NCBI GenBank assembly: GCA_016763255.1
Contig: JAESUA010000007.1
Location: 1 to 14,561 of the forward strand
Reading direction: 5' to 3'
Source: Magnetovibrio sp.
GTDB taxonomy: Bacteria; Pseudomonadota; Alphaproteobacteria; Rhodospirillales; Magnetovibrionaceae
Length of the DNA: 14,561 nt
Positions within the stretch are counted from its first letter, which is position 1. Every line of letters begins with the position of its first letter. Made by a program: the position numbers and the translations under genes. The notes under the pieces were generated by a model. It ran no database searches. It was given only the letters and a program-made list of their open reading frames with translations, and was not told the DNA's origin. Of this stretch, positions 7,435 to 14,561 are shown piece by piece.

Positions 7435-9240
7435 ATGCCCATCGACAGCCCCATTGCATATGACCCCACCTTGATCGCCAAACTACGTGGCCACCTGCAA
7501 GCCGAGGGGTTTGCCGGATTTTTGGTGCCCCACAGTGATGCCAATCAAAGCGAATACCTGCCGCCCTGCGCGGAACGTTTGGCCCACCTCAGCGGTTTTA
7601 CCGGTTCGGCCGGGGCCGCGGTGGTGTTGCTGGATGAAGCCGCCCTGTTTGTTGATGGGCGCTACACCCTGCAAGCGCGTGACGAAATTGACGCCAAGAC
7701 CTTTTCACAACAAGCCATCACCACCACCAGCCCCCAAGACTGGCTGCGCACCCGCCTGAAAGCGGGCGATAAGCTGGCTTATGATCCATGGCTACACACC
7801 CCCGGCCAATTGGAAGCCTATGAACGCCTGTGTCAGGAACTTGATGCCGAATTGGTGGCGCTAGGAGCCAATCCCATTGACGCGCTGTGGCTGGACCAAC
7901 CGCCACTGCCGTCCTCTCAAATCAAGGTGCTCGACGCACCATTTGCCCCGCTGAGCTCAAAAGCCAAGCGCGAGCTTTTGGCCAAGGATTTGGTCAAAGC
8001 CAGAGTCGATGTGGCCGTGATCAGCGCCGGGGATTCGCTCGCCTGGCTACTCAACATTCGCGCCAACGACGTGCCCTTTACGCCGTTGGTGCTGGCCTAT
8101 GCCTTGTTGAGCGCGGATGCCACGGTCAAATTATTTATCGATGCAGCGCGTATCGACCAAGCCACCCGAAGCCACCTTGGCCCCGATGTGCAGATCTTTG
8201 GCCGTGATCAATTGGCGGCGCAGCTGGATGGCTTGGGCGACACCAAAACGGCCGTGCGCATCGCAACCTCCGCCACCCCGGCGTGGATCGTCGAACGCCT
8301 GACACGTGCCGGGGCACGCATTTTGCCCGGCGCTGACCCCTGCCAATTGCCCAAGGCCAAAAAAACTCCGACGGAAATTGACGGGGTCAAGCGTGCCCAT
8401 GCCCGCGATGGCGTGGCCTTGGTCAAGTTTCTCGCGTGGTTGCAGATCCAGGCACCAAACGGCTCTGTTACGGAACTTTCGGCAGCGGCCAAATTGGATG
8501 GTTTGCGTGCTGAAAATGAACATTTTTGCGGTCTCAGCTTTCCCACCATCTCCGGTTCAGGGCCCAACGGGGCCATCGTGCATTACCGCGTTACGAAAGA
8601 CAGCGACCGCGCCTTGGCCACCGGCGAGCTGTTTTTGGTCGATTCCGGTGCCCAGTATCTGGACGGAACCACCGATGTGACGCGCACGGTGGCCATCGGC
8701 ACACCCAGCGATGAAATGAAAGACCGCTTCACCCGTGTGCTTAAAGGCCACATCGCCATTTCGCGCCAACGCTTCCCACGCGGCACCCGCGGCCAAGAAT
8801 TAGACGTTTTGGCACGCCAAGCTTTGTGGGAAGTGGGCATCGACTACGATCACGGCACCGGCCATGGGGTCGGCACCTATTTAGGCGTGCACGAAGGACC
8901 GCAAGGCATTTCCAAGCGCGGCCAAGGCGCGGAACTGGCCACCGGCATGGTAATCTCCAACGAACCCGGCTACTACAAAGAAGGGGCGTATGGAATCCGC
9001 ATCGAAAATCTTATCACCGTGGTGCAAGTGCCTAGCCCCCAAGGTGGCGAACGCGAAATGATGGGCTTTGAGCCGCTGACCTTAGCCCCCATCGACCGCA
9101 ATCTGATCGATACAGCGTTGCTGAATGAAAGCGAGCGCGCGTGGGTCGACACGTATCATGCCCAGGTGTGCGATGAACTATCGCCACGTCTGGACCCAAG
9201 CACCCGCAATTGGCTCGCTCAGGCGACGGCGACACTGTAA
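7435..9240 (+). CDS. pepP: Xaa-Pro aminopeptidase (M24B family, long three-domain type)
   Basis: Metallopeptidase that removes the N-terminal residue from peptides with proline in second position; cytoplasmic, no signal peptide. At 601 residues it matches the long aminopeptidase P form, which has two creatinase-like N-terminal domains (about 10-320), a pita-bread catalytic domain (about 325-540) and a short C-terminal extension, rather than the roughly 440-residue E. coli PepP. All five metal ligands can be placed: Asp403 in LVDSGA, Asp414 in TDVTRT (spacing 11 as in E. coli PepP), His477 in GTGHGVG, Glu510 in SNEPGYY and Glu524 in RIENL. His473 (DHGTGH) fits the conserved substrate-binding histidine. 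The start at 7435 is the only good ATG but its ribosome-binding site is weak (GGATAAG, rather far). The downstream gene is 153 bases away and does not suggest a related role. Confidence 0.93.
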   Translation: MPIDSPIAYDPTLIAKLRGHLQAEGFAGFLVPHSDANQSEYLPPCAERLAHLSGFTGSAGAAVVLLDEAALFVDGRYTLQARDEIDAKTFSQQAITTTSPQDWLRTRLKAGDKLAYDPWLHTPGQLEAYERLCQELDAELVALGANPIDALWLDQPPLPSSQIKVLDAPFAPLSSKAKRELLAKDLVKARVDVAVISAGDSLAWLLNIRANDVPFTPLVLAYALLSADATVKLFIDAARIDQATRSHLGPDVQIFGRDQLAAQLDGLGDTKTAVRIATSATPAWIVERLTRAGARILPGADPCQLPKAKKTPTEIDGVKRAHARDGVALVKFLAWLQIQAPNGSVTELSAAAKLDGLRAENEHFCGLSFPTISGSGPNGAIVHYRVTKDSDRALATGELFLVDSGAQYLDGTTDVTRTVAIGTPSDEMKDRFTRVLKGHIAISRQRFPRGTRGQELDVLARQALWEVGIDYDHGTGHGVGTYLGVHEGPQGISKRGQGAELATGMVISNEPGYYKEGAYGIRIENLITVVQVPSPQGGEREMMGFEPLTLAPIDRNLIDTALLNESERAWVDTYHAQVCDELSPRLDPSTRNWLAQATATL

Positions 9241-9275
9241 ACTCTATTAACACTTTAGAAGTGATCTGGCATGTA

Positions 9276-9291
9276 CATACAATCCCGTATG
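9276..9291. repeat. Short inverted repeat in the 153-base gap before the GIY-YIG-like gene
   Basis: CATAC-AATCCC-GTATG has 5-base perfect arms. TTGAA (9322-9326) and TTCAA (9334-9338) form a second short inverted repeat, and CCTGA (9351-9355) with TCAGG (9366-9370) a third. TAAAAT at 9361-9366 resembles a -10 element without a good -35. Any of these could be chance in an AT-richer gap; together they suggest that the gene downstream has its own control region. Confidence 0.2.
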
Positions 9292-9393
9292 CTTGCACTT
9301 TTCAGGCATCGTGTGATGACCTTGAAAAAACAATTCAAATAAACACGAGGCCTGAACGTTTAAAATCAGGCAGCGACACGCTGGGGCATAAAA

Positions 9394-9831
9394 ATGGCGC
9401 TATTTGGCACGGACAATACCGAAACTCCAACGTTCTCCAAGCCGGAGGACCCCAATTGGGTGCTCACCCCTGAGGGAACGTTTTTACCGCTTCTGTCGTT
9501 GGACCCGGAAGAATTGGGCCTGGCCAATGTCGGGGGCGTTTATCTGATTTGGCACGGTGGCGTAAAACCCGAATGGGTTTACACCGGGCACACCAGTGAT
9601 TTGGCTGCAGCCTTTCATCAGGCCGGCAACAATTCAGACATCAACTATTATGACAAAAACGGCAGTCTGTTCGTCGCCTGGGCCCCGGTGAAAGAACCCT
9701 ACCGCGCAGGCGTGGTCAAATACATTCAAGAATCCTTCAAGACCCTGATTGCTAACGATGACGACTACACATCGAAGACCACGCCGGTCCCGGTATTGCC
9801 ACCGGTGGCCAAGCGCAAGCGGAGCCGTTAA
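9394..9831 (+). CDS. Small protein resembling a degenerate GIY-YIG domain
   Basis: Hypothetical protein of 145 residues. Residues 46-65 read VGGVYLIWHGG...WVYTG, a spacing like the GVY...VYxG core of GIY-YIG nucleases, followed by HTSDLAAAFHQA where active family members have T-x-x-L-x-x-R. The catalytic Arg position is Ala73. The segment YRAGVVKYIQESFKTLI (103-119) resembles the C-terminal helix, with Val where the metal-binding Glu would be expected. If the resemblance is right, the domain is probably not a nuclease. The tail is proline-rich and then strongly basic (KRKRSR), which would suit nucleic-acid or acidic-partner binding. GGGG lies 7 bases before the ATG. The gene converges on ecm with 9 bases between the stops and no terminator visible. 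That it is a real gene is likely; the fold assignment is tentative. Confidence 0.72.
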   Translation: MALFGTDNTETPTFSKPEDPNWVLTPEGTFLPLLSLDPEELGLANVGGVYLIWHGGVKPEWVYTGHTSDLAAAFHQAGNNSDINYYDKNGSLFVAWAPVKEPYRAGVVKYIQESFKTLIANDDDYTSKTTPVPVLPPVAKRKRSR

Positions 9832-9840
9832 ACACTCATA

Positions 9841-11880
9841 TTAAACGTCAACGTTCGCCGCCATCACATCTGCAACCTGTGACATCATCACGCCAAACTC
9901 AAAGTCTTTGGGGGTGAACACGCGCGCCACACCCATATCGTTCAGCGCCTGCATGTCACGTTCGGGGATAATGCCGCCAACGATCACCGGAATGTCGTTT
10001 GCACCGCGCTCTTTCAGCCCCGCCATCACATCTGCGACCAAGGTCAGGTGCGAGCCCGACAACACCGACAGGCCCACCGCATGTACTCCTTCTTGCACGG
10101 CGGCGGAGACGATTTCCGCAGGGGTTTGGCGGATGCCTTCGTAAATCACTTCAAAGCCCGCATCGCGCGCCGCCAAGGCCACCTGTTCGGCACCATTGGA
10201 ATGACCATCCAAGCCCGGCTTGGCGACCAGAAGATGCGGCCGGGTGCCCAGTTGATCGCTCAGCGCATTGATTTTGATGCGCACATCATCGGCATCGGCC
10301 ACCGGCGCACGCACCGCCCCAACAATGCCCGTGGGGGCACGGTACTCACCGAACACCTCACGCAGTTTGTTGCCCCATTCACCGGTGGTGACACCGGCCT
10401 TGGCACAGATGATGGACGATTCCATGATGTTTTCACTGCCCCGGGCGGCGGCTTCCAATCTGGCCAAGGCGGCTTTGACCGCCGCGTCGTCGCGCTGCGC
10501 GCGCCACGCTTTGAGATTTTCGATCTGACTTTTTTCCGCCGCAACGTCCGGGGTGAGGAAGGTTTCAACTCCCGATACCAGCGGAGAGGCTTCGCCTTCG
10601 ACAAATTTATTCACGCCAACCACAATCTGCTCGCCGGCCTGAATGGCGGCCAAGCGCTTGGCATTGGATTCCACCAGGCGCTGCTTCATATAGCCCTGTT
10701 CGACGGCTTTGATCACGCCGCCCATTTCGTCCAGGCGCACCAATTCTTCACGGGCTTGCTGTTTGAGCTCTTCGACCTTGGCGGTGATTTCTGAAGATCC
10801 ATCGAAGATATCGCCGTATTCCAAAAGATCGGTTTCAAACGCCATGATTTGTTGCAACCGCAACGACCATTGCTGATCCCAGGGACGCGGCAGGCCCAAC
10901 GCTTCATTCCAGGCGGGCAGTTGCACCGCACGCGCGCGGGCATTTTTCGACAATACCACCGACAGCATTTCGATCATGATGCGATAAACGTTGTTTTCCG
11001 GCTGGGCTTCGGTGAGACCCAAAGAATTCACCTGCACGCCATAGCGAAAGCGCCGCATCTTCGGATCTTGCACGTCGTAACGCTCCAGGGTGATCTCATC
11101 CCACAATTCGGCAAATGCACGCGCCTTGCACAATTCTGTGACGAATCGGATGCCGGCATTCAAAAAGAAGCTGATGCGGCCGACCACCTTGGGGAAATCT
11201 TCGGGCGAAACTTCGCCGCGTTCTTTGACCATATCCAACACCGTGATGGCGTTGGCCAAGGCAAATGCCAATTCTTCCGCCGGTTGAGCACCGGCTTCTT
11301 GCAGGTGATACGAACAGACGTTCATCGGATTCCACTTGGGCATTTCTTTGGTGGCGAACGCGATCACGTCCGTCTCCAAACGCATACTTGGCGCGGGCGC
11401 GAAGATGTAAGTGCCGCGTGAAAGGTATTCTTTGATGATGTCATTTTGCGTCGTACCGGCCAGTTTGGCGCGATCCACGCCCTGGGCCTCAGCGGTTGCG
11501 ATGAGCAGCGCCAACTGCCATGCAGCGGAAGCATTGATGGTCATCGAGGTGTTCATCTGGTCCAGTGGGATGCCGTCGAACAAGGTTTTCATATCACCCA
11601 AATGAGAAATCGGAACGCCTACTTTGCCCACTTCACCGCGCGACAGAACGTCATCGGCATCCAATGCGGTTTGCGTCGGCAAATCAAACGCCACCGACAA
11701 GCCGCTTTGGCCGCGACTCAAGTTGGTGCGGTACAATTCATTCGATGCCGCGGCCGAAGAATGACCGGAATAGGTGCGAAACAGCCACGGACGATCTTTG
11801 CCCTGGGATTTGCTAGAGGCCTTATTGGCCGCCGCCTGAGTAACTTTGGTATTGTTCGCATCTGTAACATTTCGCGACAT
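9841..11880 (-). CDS. ecm: Ethylmalonyl-CoA mutase (B12-dependent)
   Basis: Adenosylcobalamin-dependent mutase that rearranges (2R)-ethylmalonyl-CoA to (2S)-methylsuccinyl-CoA in the ethylmalonyl-CoA pathway; cytoplasmic. The product is 679 residues from the ATG at 11880. The N-terminal TIM-barrel part shows PWLFRTYSGHSSAA, GQSGLSVAFDLPTQT and GEVGKVGVP (about 40-100), typical of the Ecm/MeaA group. The C-terminal B12 domain (about 545-675) has KPGLDGHSNG, the D-x-H-x-x-G motif with the cobalt-ligand His560, then GLSVLSGSH and VGGIIP. Ordinary methylmalonyl-CoA mutase is less likely because substrate and mutase domains sit in one single-chain protein of this length, directly opposite ccr and mcd. 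The start is chosen at 11880 because AGGGAG lies 6-7 bases upstream; an in-frame ATG at 11901 would add MPSRESN but lacks a comparable site. It shares its divergent control region with ccr. Confidence 0.93.
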   Translation of the reverse strand: MSRNVTDANNTKVTQAAANKASSKSQGKDRPWLFRTYSGHSSAAASNELYRTNLSRGQSGLSVAFDLPTQTALDADDVLSRGEVGKVGVPISHLGDMKTLFDGIPLDQMNTSMTINASAAWQLALLIATAEAQGVDRAKLAGTTQNDIIKEYLSRGTYIFAPAPSMRLETDVIAFATKEMPKWNPMNVCSYHLQEAGAQPAEELAFALANAITVLDMVKERGEVSPEDFPKVVGRISFFLNAGIRFVTELCKARAFAELWDEITLERYDVQDPKMRRFRYGVQVNSLGLTEAQPENNVYRIMIEMLSVVLSKNARARAVQLPAWNEALGLPRPWDQQWSLRLQQIMAFETDLLEYGDIFDGSSEITAKVEELKQQAREELVRLDEMGGVIKAVEQGYMKQRLVESNAKRLAAIQAGEQIVVGVNKFVEGEASPLVSGVETFLTPDVAAEKSQIENLKAWRAQRDDAAVKAALARLEAAARGSENIMESSIICAKAGVTTGEWGNKLREVFGEYRAPTGIVGAVRAPVADADDVRIKINALSDQLGTRPHLLVAKPGLDGHSNGAEQVALAARDAGFEVIYEGIRQTPAEIVSAAVQEGVHAVGLSVLSGSHLTLVADVMAGLKERGANDIPVIVGGIIPERDMQALNDMGVARVFTPKDFEFGVMMSQVADVMAANVDV

Positions 11881-11898
11881 ATTGCTCTCCCTGGATGG

Positions 11899-11926
11899 CA
11901 TGACCGTTCTATTTCATGACGGTTTT
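11899..11926. repeat. Imperfect tandem pair CATGACCGTTCT / CATGACGGTTTT in the ecm leader
   Basis: Two 12-base copies start at 11899 and 11915, matching at 10 of 12 bases, 16 bases apart. The same stretch contains ACCGT (11903-11907) and ACGGT (11918-11922) as an inverted repeat. It lies directly upstream of the ecm ribosome-binding site, where a regulator could overlap the leader. Function not known; the repeat is visible, the role is guesswork. Confidence 0.3.
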
Positions 11927-11952
11927 GAAAGATTATTCTCTCCTATCATGTT

Positions 11953-12009
11953 TTATTTCGCAAGTGCGAAACAAATTGTGCATTGCAATATATTTGCAGA
12001 TGCGTTCAT
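11953..12009 (-). CDS. Possible 18-codon leader peptide upstream of ecm
   Basis: On the minus strand AGGAGGTGA (12020-12012) is followed by ATG at 12009 with 5 bases between AGGAGG and the start: one of the strongest ribosome-binding sites in the window. The frame encodes MNASANILQCTICFALAK and stops with TAA at 11955-11953. The perfect inverted repeat 11956-11971 covers the last five sense codons. It points at ecm, whose ATG is 72 bases after this stop. It could be a regulatory upstream frame, a genuine small protein with a C-x-x-C, or a chance purine-rich tract. No other gene uses this Shine-Dalgarno. Confidence 0.35.
   Translation of the reverse strand: MNASANILQCTICFALAK
11956..11971. 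promoter_or_regulatory. Perfect inverted repeat in the ecm-ccr divergent region, candidate operator
   Basis: TTTCGCAAGTGCGAAA has 7-base complementary arms (TTTCGCA / TGCGAAA, outermost seven bases each side) around a 2-base centre. ATTGCAAT (11982-11989) and TTTGCAGA (11993-12000) follow within 30 bases, with their GC centres 11 bases apart. Paired TTTGCAAA-type half-sites are, to my recollection, what ScfR/RamB-type short-chain acyl-CoA regulators bind, for example PccR in Rhodobacter. Location midway between ecm and ccr favours joint control. The palindrome is seen; the regulator is inference. Confidence 0.45.
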
Positions 12010-12112
12010 ACTCACCTCCTAACACATGAGAACTAGGTCTGACCCCACCCCGCCAAAACGGCTGGATATCACTGGGATCAAAAAGAGGGCGGACCGGGAT
12101 GGAGGCAGACCA

Positions 12113-13414
12113 ATGGCTCAAGCCAAAGTAGACGAAAACACGGGCGGCATCGCAGAAGTACTGGCAAGCCAACCTAAAAAAGACCTGTACGCACTGGGTG
12201 AATTCCCGCCGCTGGGATATGTTCCCAAGCAGATGCACGCCTGGGCCATTCGCCGCGAGCGTCATGGCGAACCCGACAAGGCCATGCAGTTAGAAGTGGT
12301 CGACACGCCACAGATCGATAATCACGAAGTGCTGATCTTGGTGATGGCTGCGGGCGTCAACTACAACGGCATCTGGGCCGCCTTGGGCCTGCCGATTTCC
12401 CCGTTCGACGTCCACAAAGAAGCCTTTCACATCGCCGGATCTGATGCCTCGGGCATCGTGTGGAAAATCGGCTCCAAGGTCAAACGCTGGAAAATCGGCG
12501 ACGAGGTCGTGGTGCATTGCAATCAAGATGACGGCGACGACGAAGAATGCAACGGCGGCGATCCGATGTTTTCGACCAGCCAACGCATCTGGGGTTATGA
12601 AACCGCCGACGGATCGTTCGCCCAGTTCACCCGCGTCCAGGCCCAGCAATTAATGCCGCGGCCCAAACATCTCACCTGGGAAGAAAGTGCGTGTTACACG
12701 CTGACCCTGGCGACCGCCTACCGCATGTTGTTCGGCCACCGTCCGCACATTTTGCGTCCCGGCCATAACGTTTTGGTGTGGGGTGCCTCGGGCGGGTTGG
12801 GCTCCATGGCCGTTCAGCTGATCGCCACCGCAGGCGCAAACGCCATCGGCGTAATTTCGGAAGAAAACAAACGTGATTTTGTCATGCGTTTGGGTGCTAA
12901 GGGCGTGGTCAATCGCAAGGATTATGACTGCTGGGGCCGTTTACCCGAAGTCGAAGATCAAGCCGCTTACGGTGACTACATGAAGCGCTGCCGCAAATTC
13001 GGTAAAGCGCTGTGGGACATCACCGGCAAAGGCGTCGACGTCGACATGGTGTTCGAACACCCCGGCGAACAAACCTTCCCGGTGTCCACTTTTGTCGTCA
13101 AACGTGGCGGCATGGTGGTATTTTGCGCCGGGACCACCGGTTTCAACATCACCTTTGATGCGCGCTTTGTATGGATGCGCCAAAAACGCATTCAGGGCAG
13201 CCACTTTGCCCACCTACGTCAAGCCGCCCAGGCCAACAAGCTGATGATCGAACGGCGTATCGATCCGTGCATGAGCGAAGTATTCCCTTGGGACGACATT
13301 CCCGAGGCCCACGTGAAAATGCGCCAAAACAAGCACAAGCCAGGCAACATGGCGGTTCTGGTTCAGGCTGTGCAGCCGGGCCGACGGACCCTCGAAGACT
13401 GCCTCGATGGCTGA
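12113..13414 (+). CDS. ccr: Crotonyl-CoA carboxylase/reductase
   Basis: Catalyses NADPH-dependent reductive carboxylation of crotonyl-CoA to (2S)-ethylmalonyl-CoA, the key CO2-fixing step of the ethylmalonyl-CoA pathway; cytoplasmic. The product is 433 residues, close to the roughly 430 of the Rhodobacter enzyme. It is a zinc-less medium-chain dehydrogenase: GroES-like part with AAGVNYNGIWAALG (Asn83, Asn85), HIAGSDASG, the Ccr-typical insert rich in Asp and Glu (DDGDDEECNGGDPMF), WGYETADGSFAQF, nucleotide-binding GASGGLG at 224-230, and GSHFAH with His364. From memory of Ccr structural work, one of the Asn residues, Glu163 and His364 are candidates for the CO2-binding residues; alignment is needed. 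The start is at 12113 because GGAGG lies 7 bases upstream. The frame is open to an ATG at 12026, but that has no ribosome-binding site and adds an unconvincing 29 residues. mcd follows after 10 bases. Confidence 0.96.
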   Translation: MAQAKVDENTGGIAEVLASQPKKDLYALGEFPPLGYVPKQMHAWAIRRERHGEPDKAMQLEVVDTPQIDNHEVLILVMAAGVNYNGIWAALGLPISPFDVHKEAFHIAGSDASGIVWKIGSKVKRWKIGDEVVVHCNQDDGDDEECNGGDPMFSTSQRIWGYETADGSFAQFTRVQAQQLMPRPKHLTWEESACYTLTLATAYRMLFGHRPHILRPGHNVLVWGASGGLGSMAVQLIATAGANAIGVISEENKRDFVMRLGAKGVVNRKDYDCWGRLPEVEDQAAYGDYMKRCRKFGKALWDITGKGVDVDMVFEHPGEQTFPVSTFVVKRGGMVVFCAGTTGFNITFDARFVWMRQKRIQGSHFAHLRQAAQANKLMIERRIDPCMSEVFPWDDIPEAHVKMRQNKHKPGNMAVLVQAVQPGRRTLEDCLDG

Positions 13415-13424
13415 GGAAAAACTC

Positions 13425-14561
13425 ATGAGCAACGCATATCAATTGCCGAACGCCCTCGAGCTGTGCCAACGCGCTGCCATTGACTGCACCACCTTGGTTG
13501 AGGCCGCACATCAATCCGTGCAGGCCATGATCGTCCGTGATGGGCGCATCGATGGCAAACTGCTGGATCAAGAACAGTTCGCCGCCCATGGTTTTGCCTG
13601 GTTGAAGACCTACGCCACCGCCATCGAGCAATTGGCCCATTGGGCTGAACGCTTGGAGGCCGAGGGCCAATTGGGTGAGTTGGAGCAGCTGATCTTGCAG
13701 GTCGGCACCGCCGAATACCTGTCCCAAATGGTCGGCGGCATCCCTATGAGCCAGGTCGAGATCGTACGTCCGCGCGATCTGGGAGTCGATCCCAGCACCG
13801 TGGACGGGTTTTACACCGCTGCGGTCAAAACCTTGATTCAAAACGGCAACGCCAACCAGGCCCGAGTGCGCATCTGCGAACTGCTGGACGTCAACACCTC
13901 GATGTTTGGCAACGATGCCTTGGGTGATGAAACCCTGGAAATGGTCCAGGAACAATTTCGTCGTTTTGCCGCCGAAGAGGTCGCCCCAAATGCGCCGTCT
14001 TGGCACGACAACGACATCCTGATCCCCGATAAAATCGTCAATCAGATGGCAGAGCTGGGCGTCTTTGGCTTGACCATCGCCGAAAATTTCGGCGGCCTCG
14101 ACATGGGCAAGACCGCCATGTGCGTGGTCACAGAAGAACTCTCGCGCGGCTACATCGGCGTTGGCTCGCTGGGTACGCGTTCCGAAATTGCCGCCGAGCT
14201 GATCTCCATCGGCGGCACCGACGAGCAAAAGGCCAAGTATCTTCCGGCCATCGCCACCGGTGAAATTTTGCCCACCGCGGTGTTCACCGAACCCAACACC
14301 GGGTCCGATCTGGCGTCTTTGAAAACCCGTGCGGTGCGCGACGGCGACGTCTATCGCATCACCGGCAACAAGACCTGGATCACCCATGCGGCACGATCGG
14401 ACGTGATGACCTTGTTGGCGCGCACCGATCCGGGTGAGCCCGGCTACAAAGGTCTTTCGATGTTCATCATCGAAAAACCCCGCGGCGTCGATGGCAATCC
14501 TTTCCCGCTGGACAACATGACCGGCACCGAAATTGAGGTGTTGGGCTATCGCGGCATGAAG
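13425..14561 (+). CDS. mcd: (2S)-Methylsuccinyl-CoA dehydrogenase, 5' part cut by window edge
   Basis: FAD-dependent acyl-CoA dehydrogenase that oxidises (2S)-methylsuccinyl-CoA to mesaconyl-CoA, the pathway step after Ecm. 379 residues are visible; the family is about 550, so the C-terminal third, including the expected catalytic Glu, lies outside. Residues 1-155 are the N-terminal extension that distinguishes Mcd from ordinary acyl-CoA dehydrogenases (it includes AEYLSQMVGGIPMSQ). The dehydrogenase core starts about 165 (ETLEMVQEQFRRFAAEEVAP). It shows GVFGLTIAENFGG, the FAD-binding VFTEPNTGSDLASLKT at about 286-301 and GNKTWITHAARSDVM. The ATG at 13425 has GAGGA 7 bases upstream, which overlaps the ccr stop region. 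An ATG at 13407 would overlap ccr and is less likely. Close spacing to ccr indicates one transcript. Confidence 0.93.
   Translation, partial: MSNAYQLPNALELCQRAAIDCTTLVEAAHQSVQAMIVRDGRIDGKLLDQEQFAAHGFAWLKTYATAIEQLAHWAERLEAEGQLGELEQLILQVGTAEYLSQMVGGIPMSQVEIVRPRDLGVDPSTVDGFYTAAVKTLIQNGNANQARVRICELLDVNTSMFGNDALGDETLEMVQEQFRRFAAEEVAPNAPSWHDNDILIPDKIVNQMAELGVFGLTIAENFGGLDMGKTAMCVVTEELSRGYIGVGSLGTRSEIAAELISIGGTDEQKAKYLPAIATGEILPTAVFTEPNTGSDLASLKTRAVRDGDVYRITGNKTWITHAARSDVMTLLARTDPGEPGYKGLSMFIIEKPRGVDGNPFPLDNMTGTEIEVLGYRGMK

Noticed and set aside
7037..7474. 145-codon plus-strand frame spanning the gap before the aminopeptidase
   Set aside because: It has no ribosome-binding site, low-complexity composition, runs antisense to the small minus-strand gene and overlaps the start of pepP.
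10048..10794. 248-codon plus-strand frame opposite ecm
   Set aside because: Shadow of the mutase gene; no motif or ribosome-binding site supports it.
12026..12112. Upstream extension of ccr from an ATG at 12026
   Set aside because: No Shine-Dalgarno, an Arg/Pro-rich 29-residue stretch unlike the family, and the GGAGG-preceded ATG at 12113 gives the normal length.
11933..12265. 110-codon minus-strand frame running from inside ccr into the ecm leader
   Set aside because: It starts inside ccr without a ribosome-binding site and shows no domain; the strong Shine-Dalgarno at 12020-12012 belongs to a different frame.
13149..14387. 412-codon open frame on the minus strand opposite ccr and mcd
   Set aside because: It is antisense to two strongly supported pathway genes, its composition is Gly/Gln/His-rich without recognisable motifs, and it arises from codon bias of the opposite strand.

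Overview
The window looks like chromosomal DNA of an alphaproteobacterium, most likely a member of the Rhodospirillales. The evidence is the argH-lptM-lysA order with a divergent thioredoxin-like gene, the ethylmalonyl-CoA pathway genes ecm/ccr/mcd, and a multi-PAS sensor kinase with a FixL-like PAS domain. The lineage is inferred from gene content and protein character only; no rRNA or tRNA is present. I see no insertion sequence, phage gene, integrase, CRISPR array or large repeat, and no gene-free stretch longer than about 235 bases.

Layout. (1) Positions 1-2366, minus strand, form a biosynthetic block: argH (last step of arginine synthesis), a 46-residue lipoprotein of LptM type that overlaps argH by ATGA, and lysA (last step of lysine synthesis, cut by the window edge). 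(2) Starting only 16 bases from argH and facing away is a membrane-anchored TlpA-type thioredoxin (2383-3000). (3) Next on the plus strand is a 917-residue soluble histidine kinase with five PAS-like domains (3211-5964). Its fourth PAS carries the heme-ligand His and the distal Arg of FixL. An endonuclease/exonuclease/phosphatase-fold hydrolase (6006-7013) follows 41 bases later. (4) A 68-residue hypothetical protein (7010-7216, minus) converges on it with interlocked stop codons. (5) A cytosolic-type Xaa-Pro aminopeptidase (7435-9240) and a small protein resembling a degenerate GIY-YIG domain (9394-9831) follow on the plus strand. (6) The right end is a pathway cluster: ecm (minus, 9841-11880), a 232-base divergent control region, then ccr (12113-13414) and mcd (13425 to the window edge).

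How the genes work together. Ccr, Ecm and Mcd catalyse three steps of the ethylmalonyl-CoA pathway, which assimilates acetyl-CoA in bacteria lacking isocitrate lyase. Crotonyl-CoA is reductively carboxylated to ethylmalonyl-CoA (Ccr), rearranged to methylsuccinyl-CoA (B12-dependent Ecm) and oxidised to mesaconyl-CoA (Mcd). The ecm/ccr divergent region holds a perfect inverted repeat, further GC-centred half-sites and an 18-codon reading frame with a very strong Shine-Dalgarno sequence, so it is the most promising regulatory stretch here. The other genes are not obviously one pathway.

I did not find a clear unknown multi-gene system. The least explained parts are the putative heme-PAS kinase, the GIY-YIG-like protein, the ecm leader region and the small minus-strand gene behind a hairpin.
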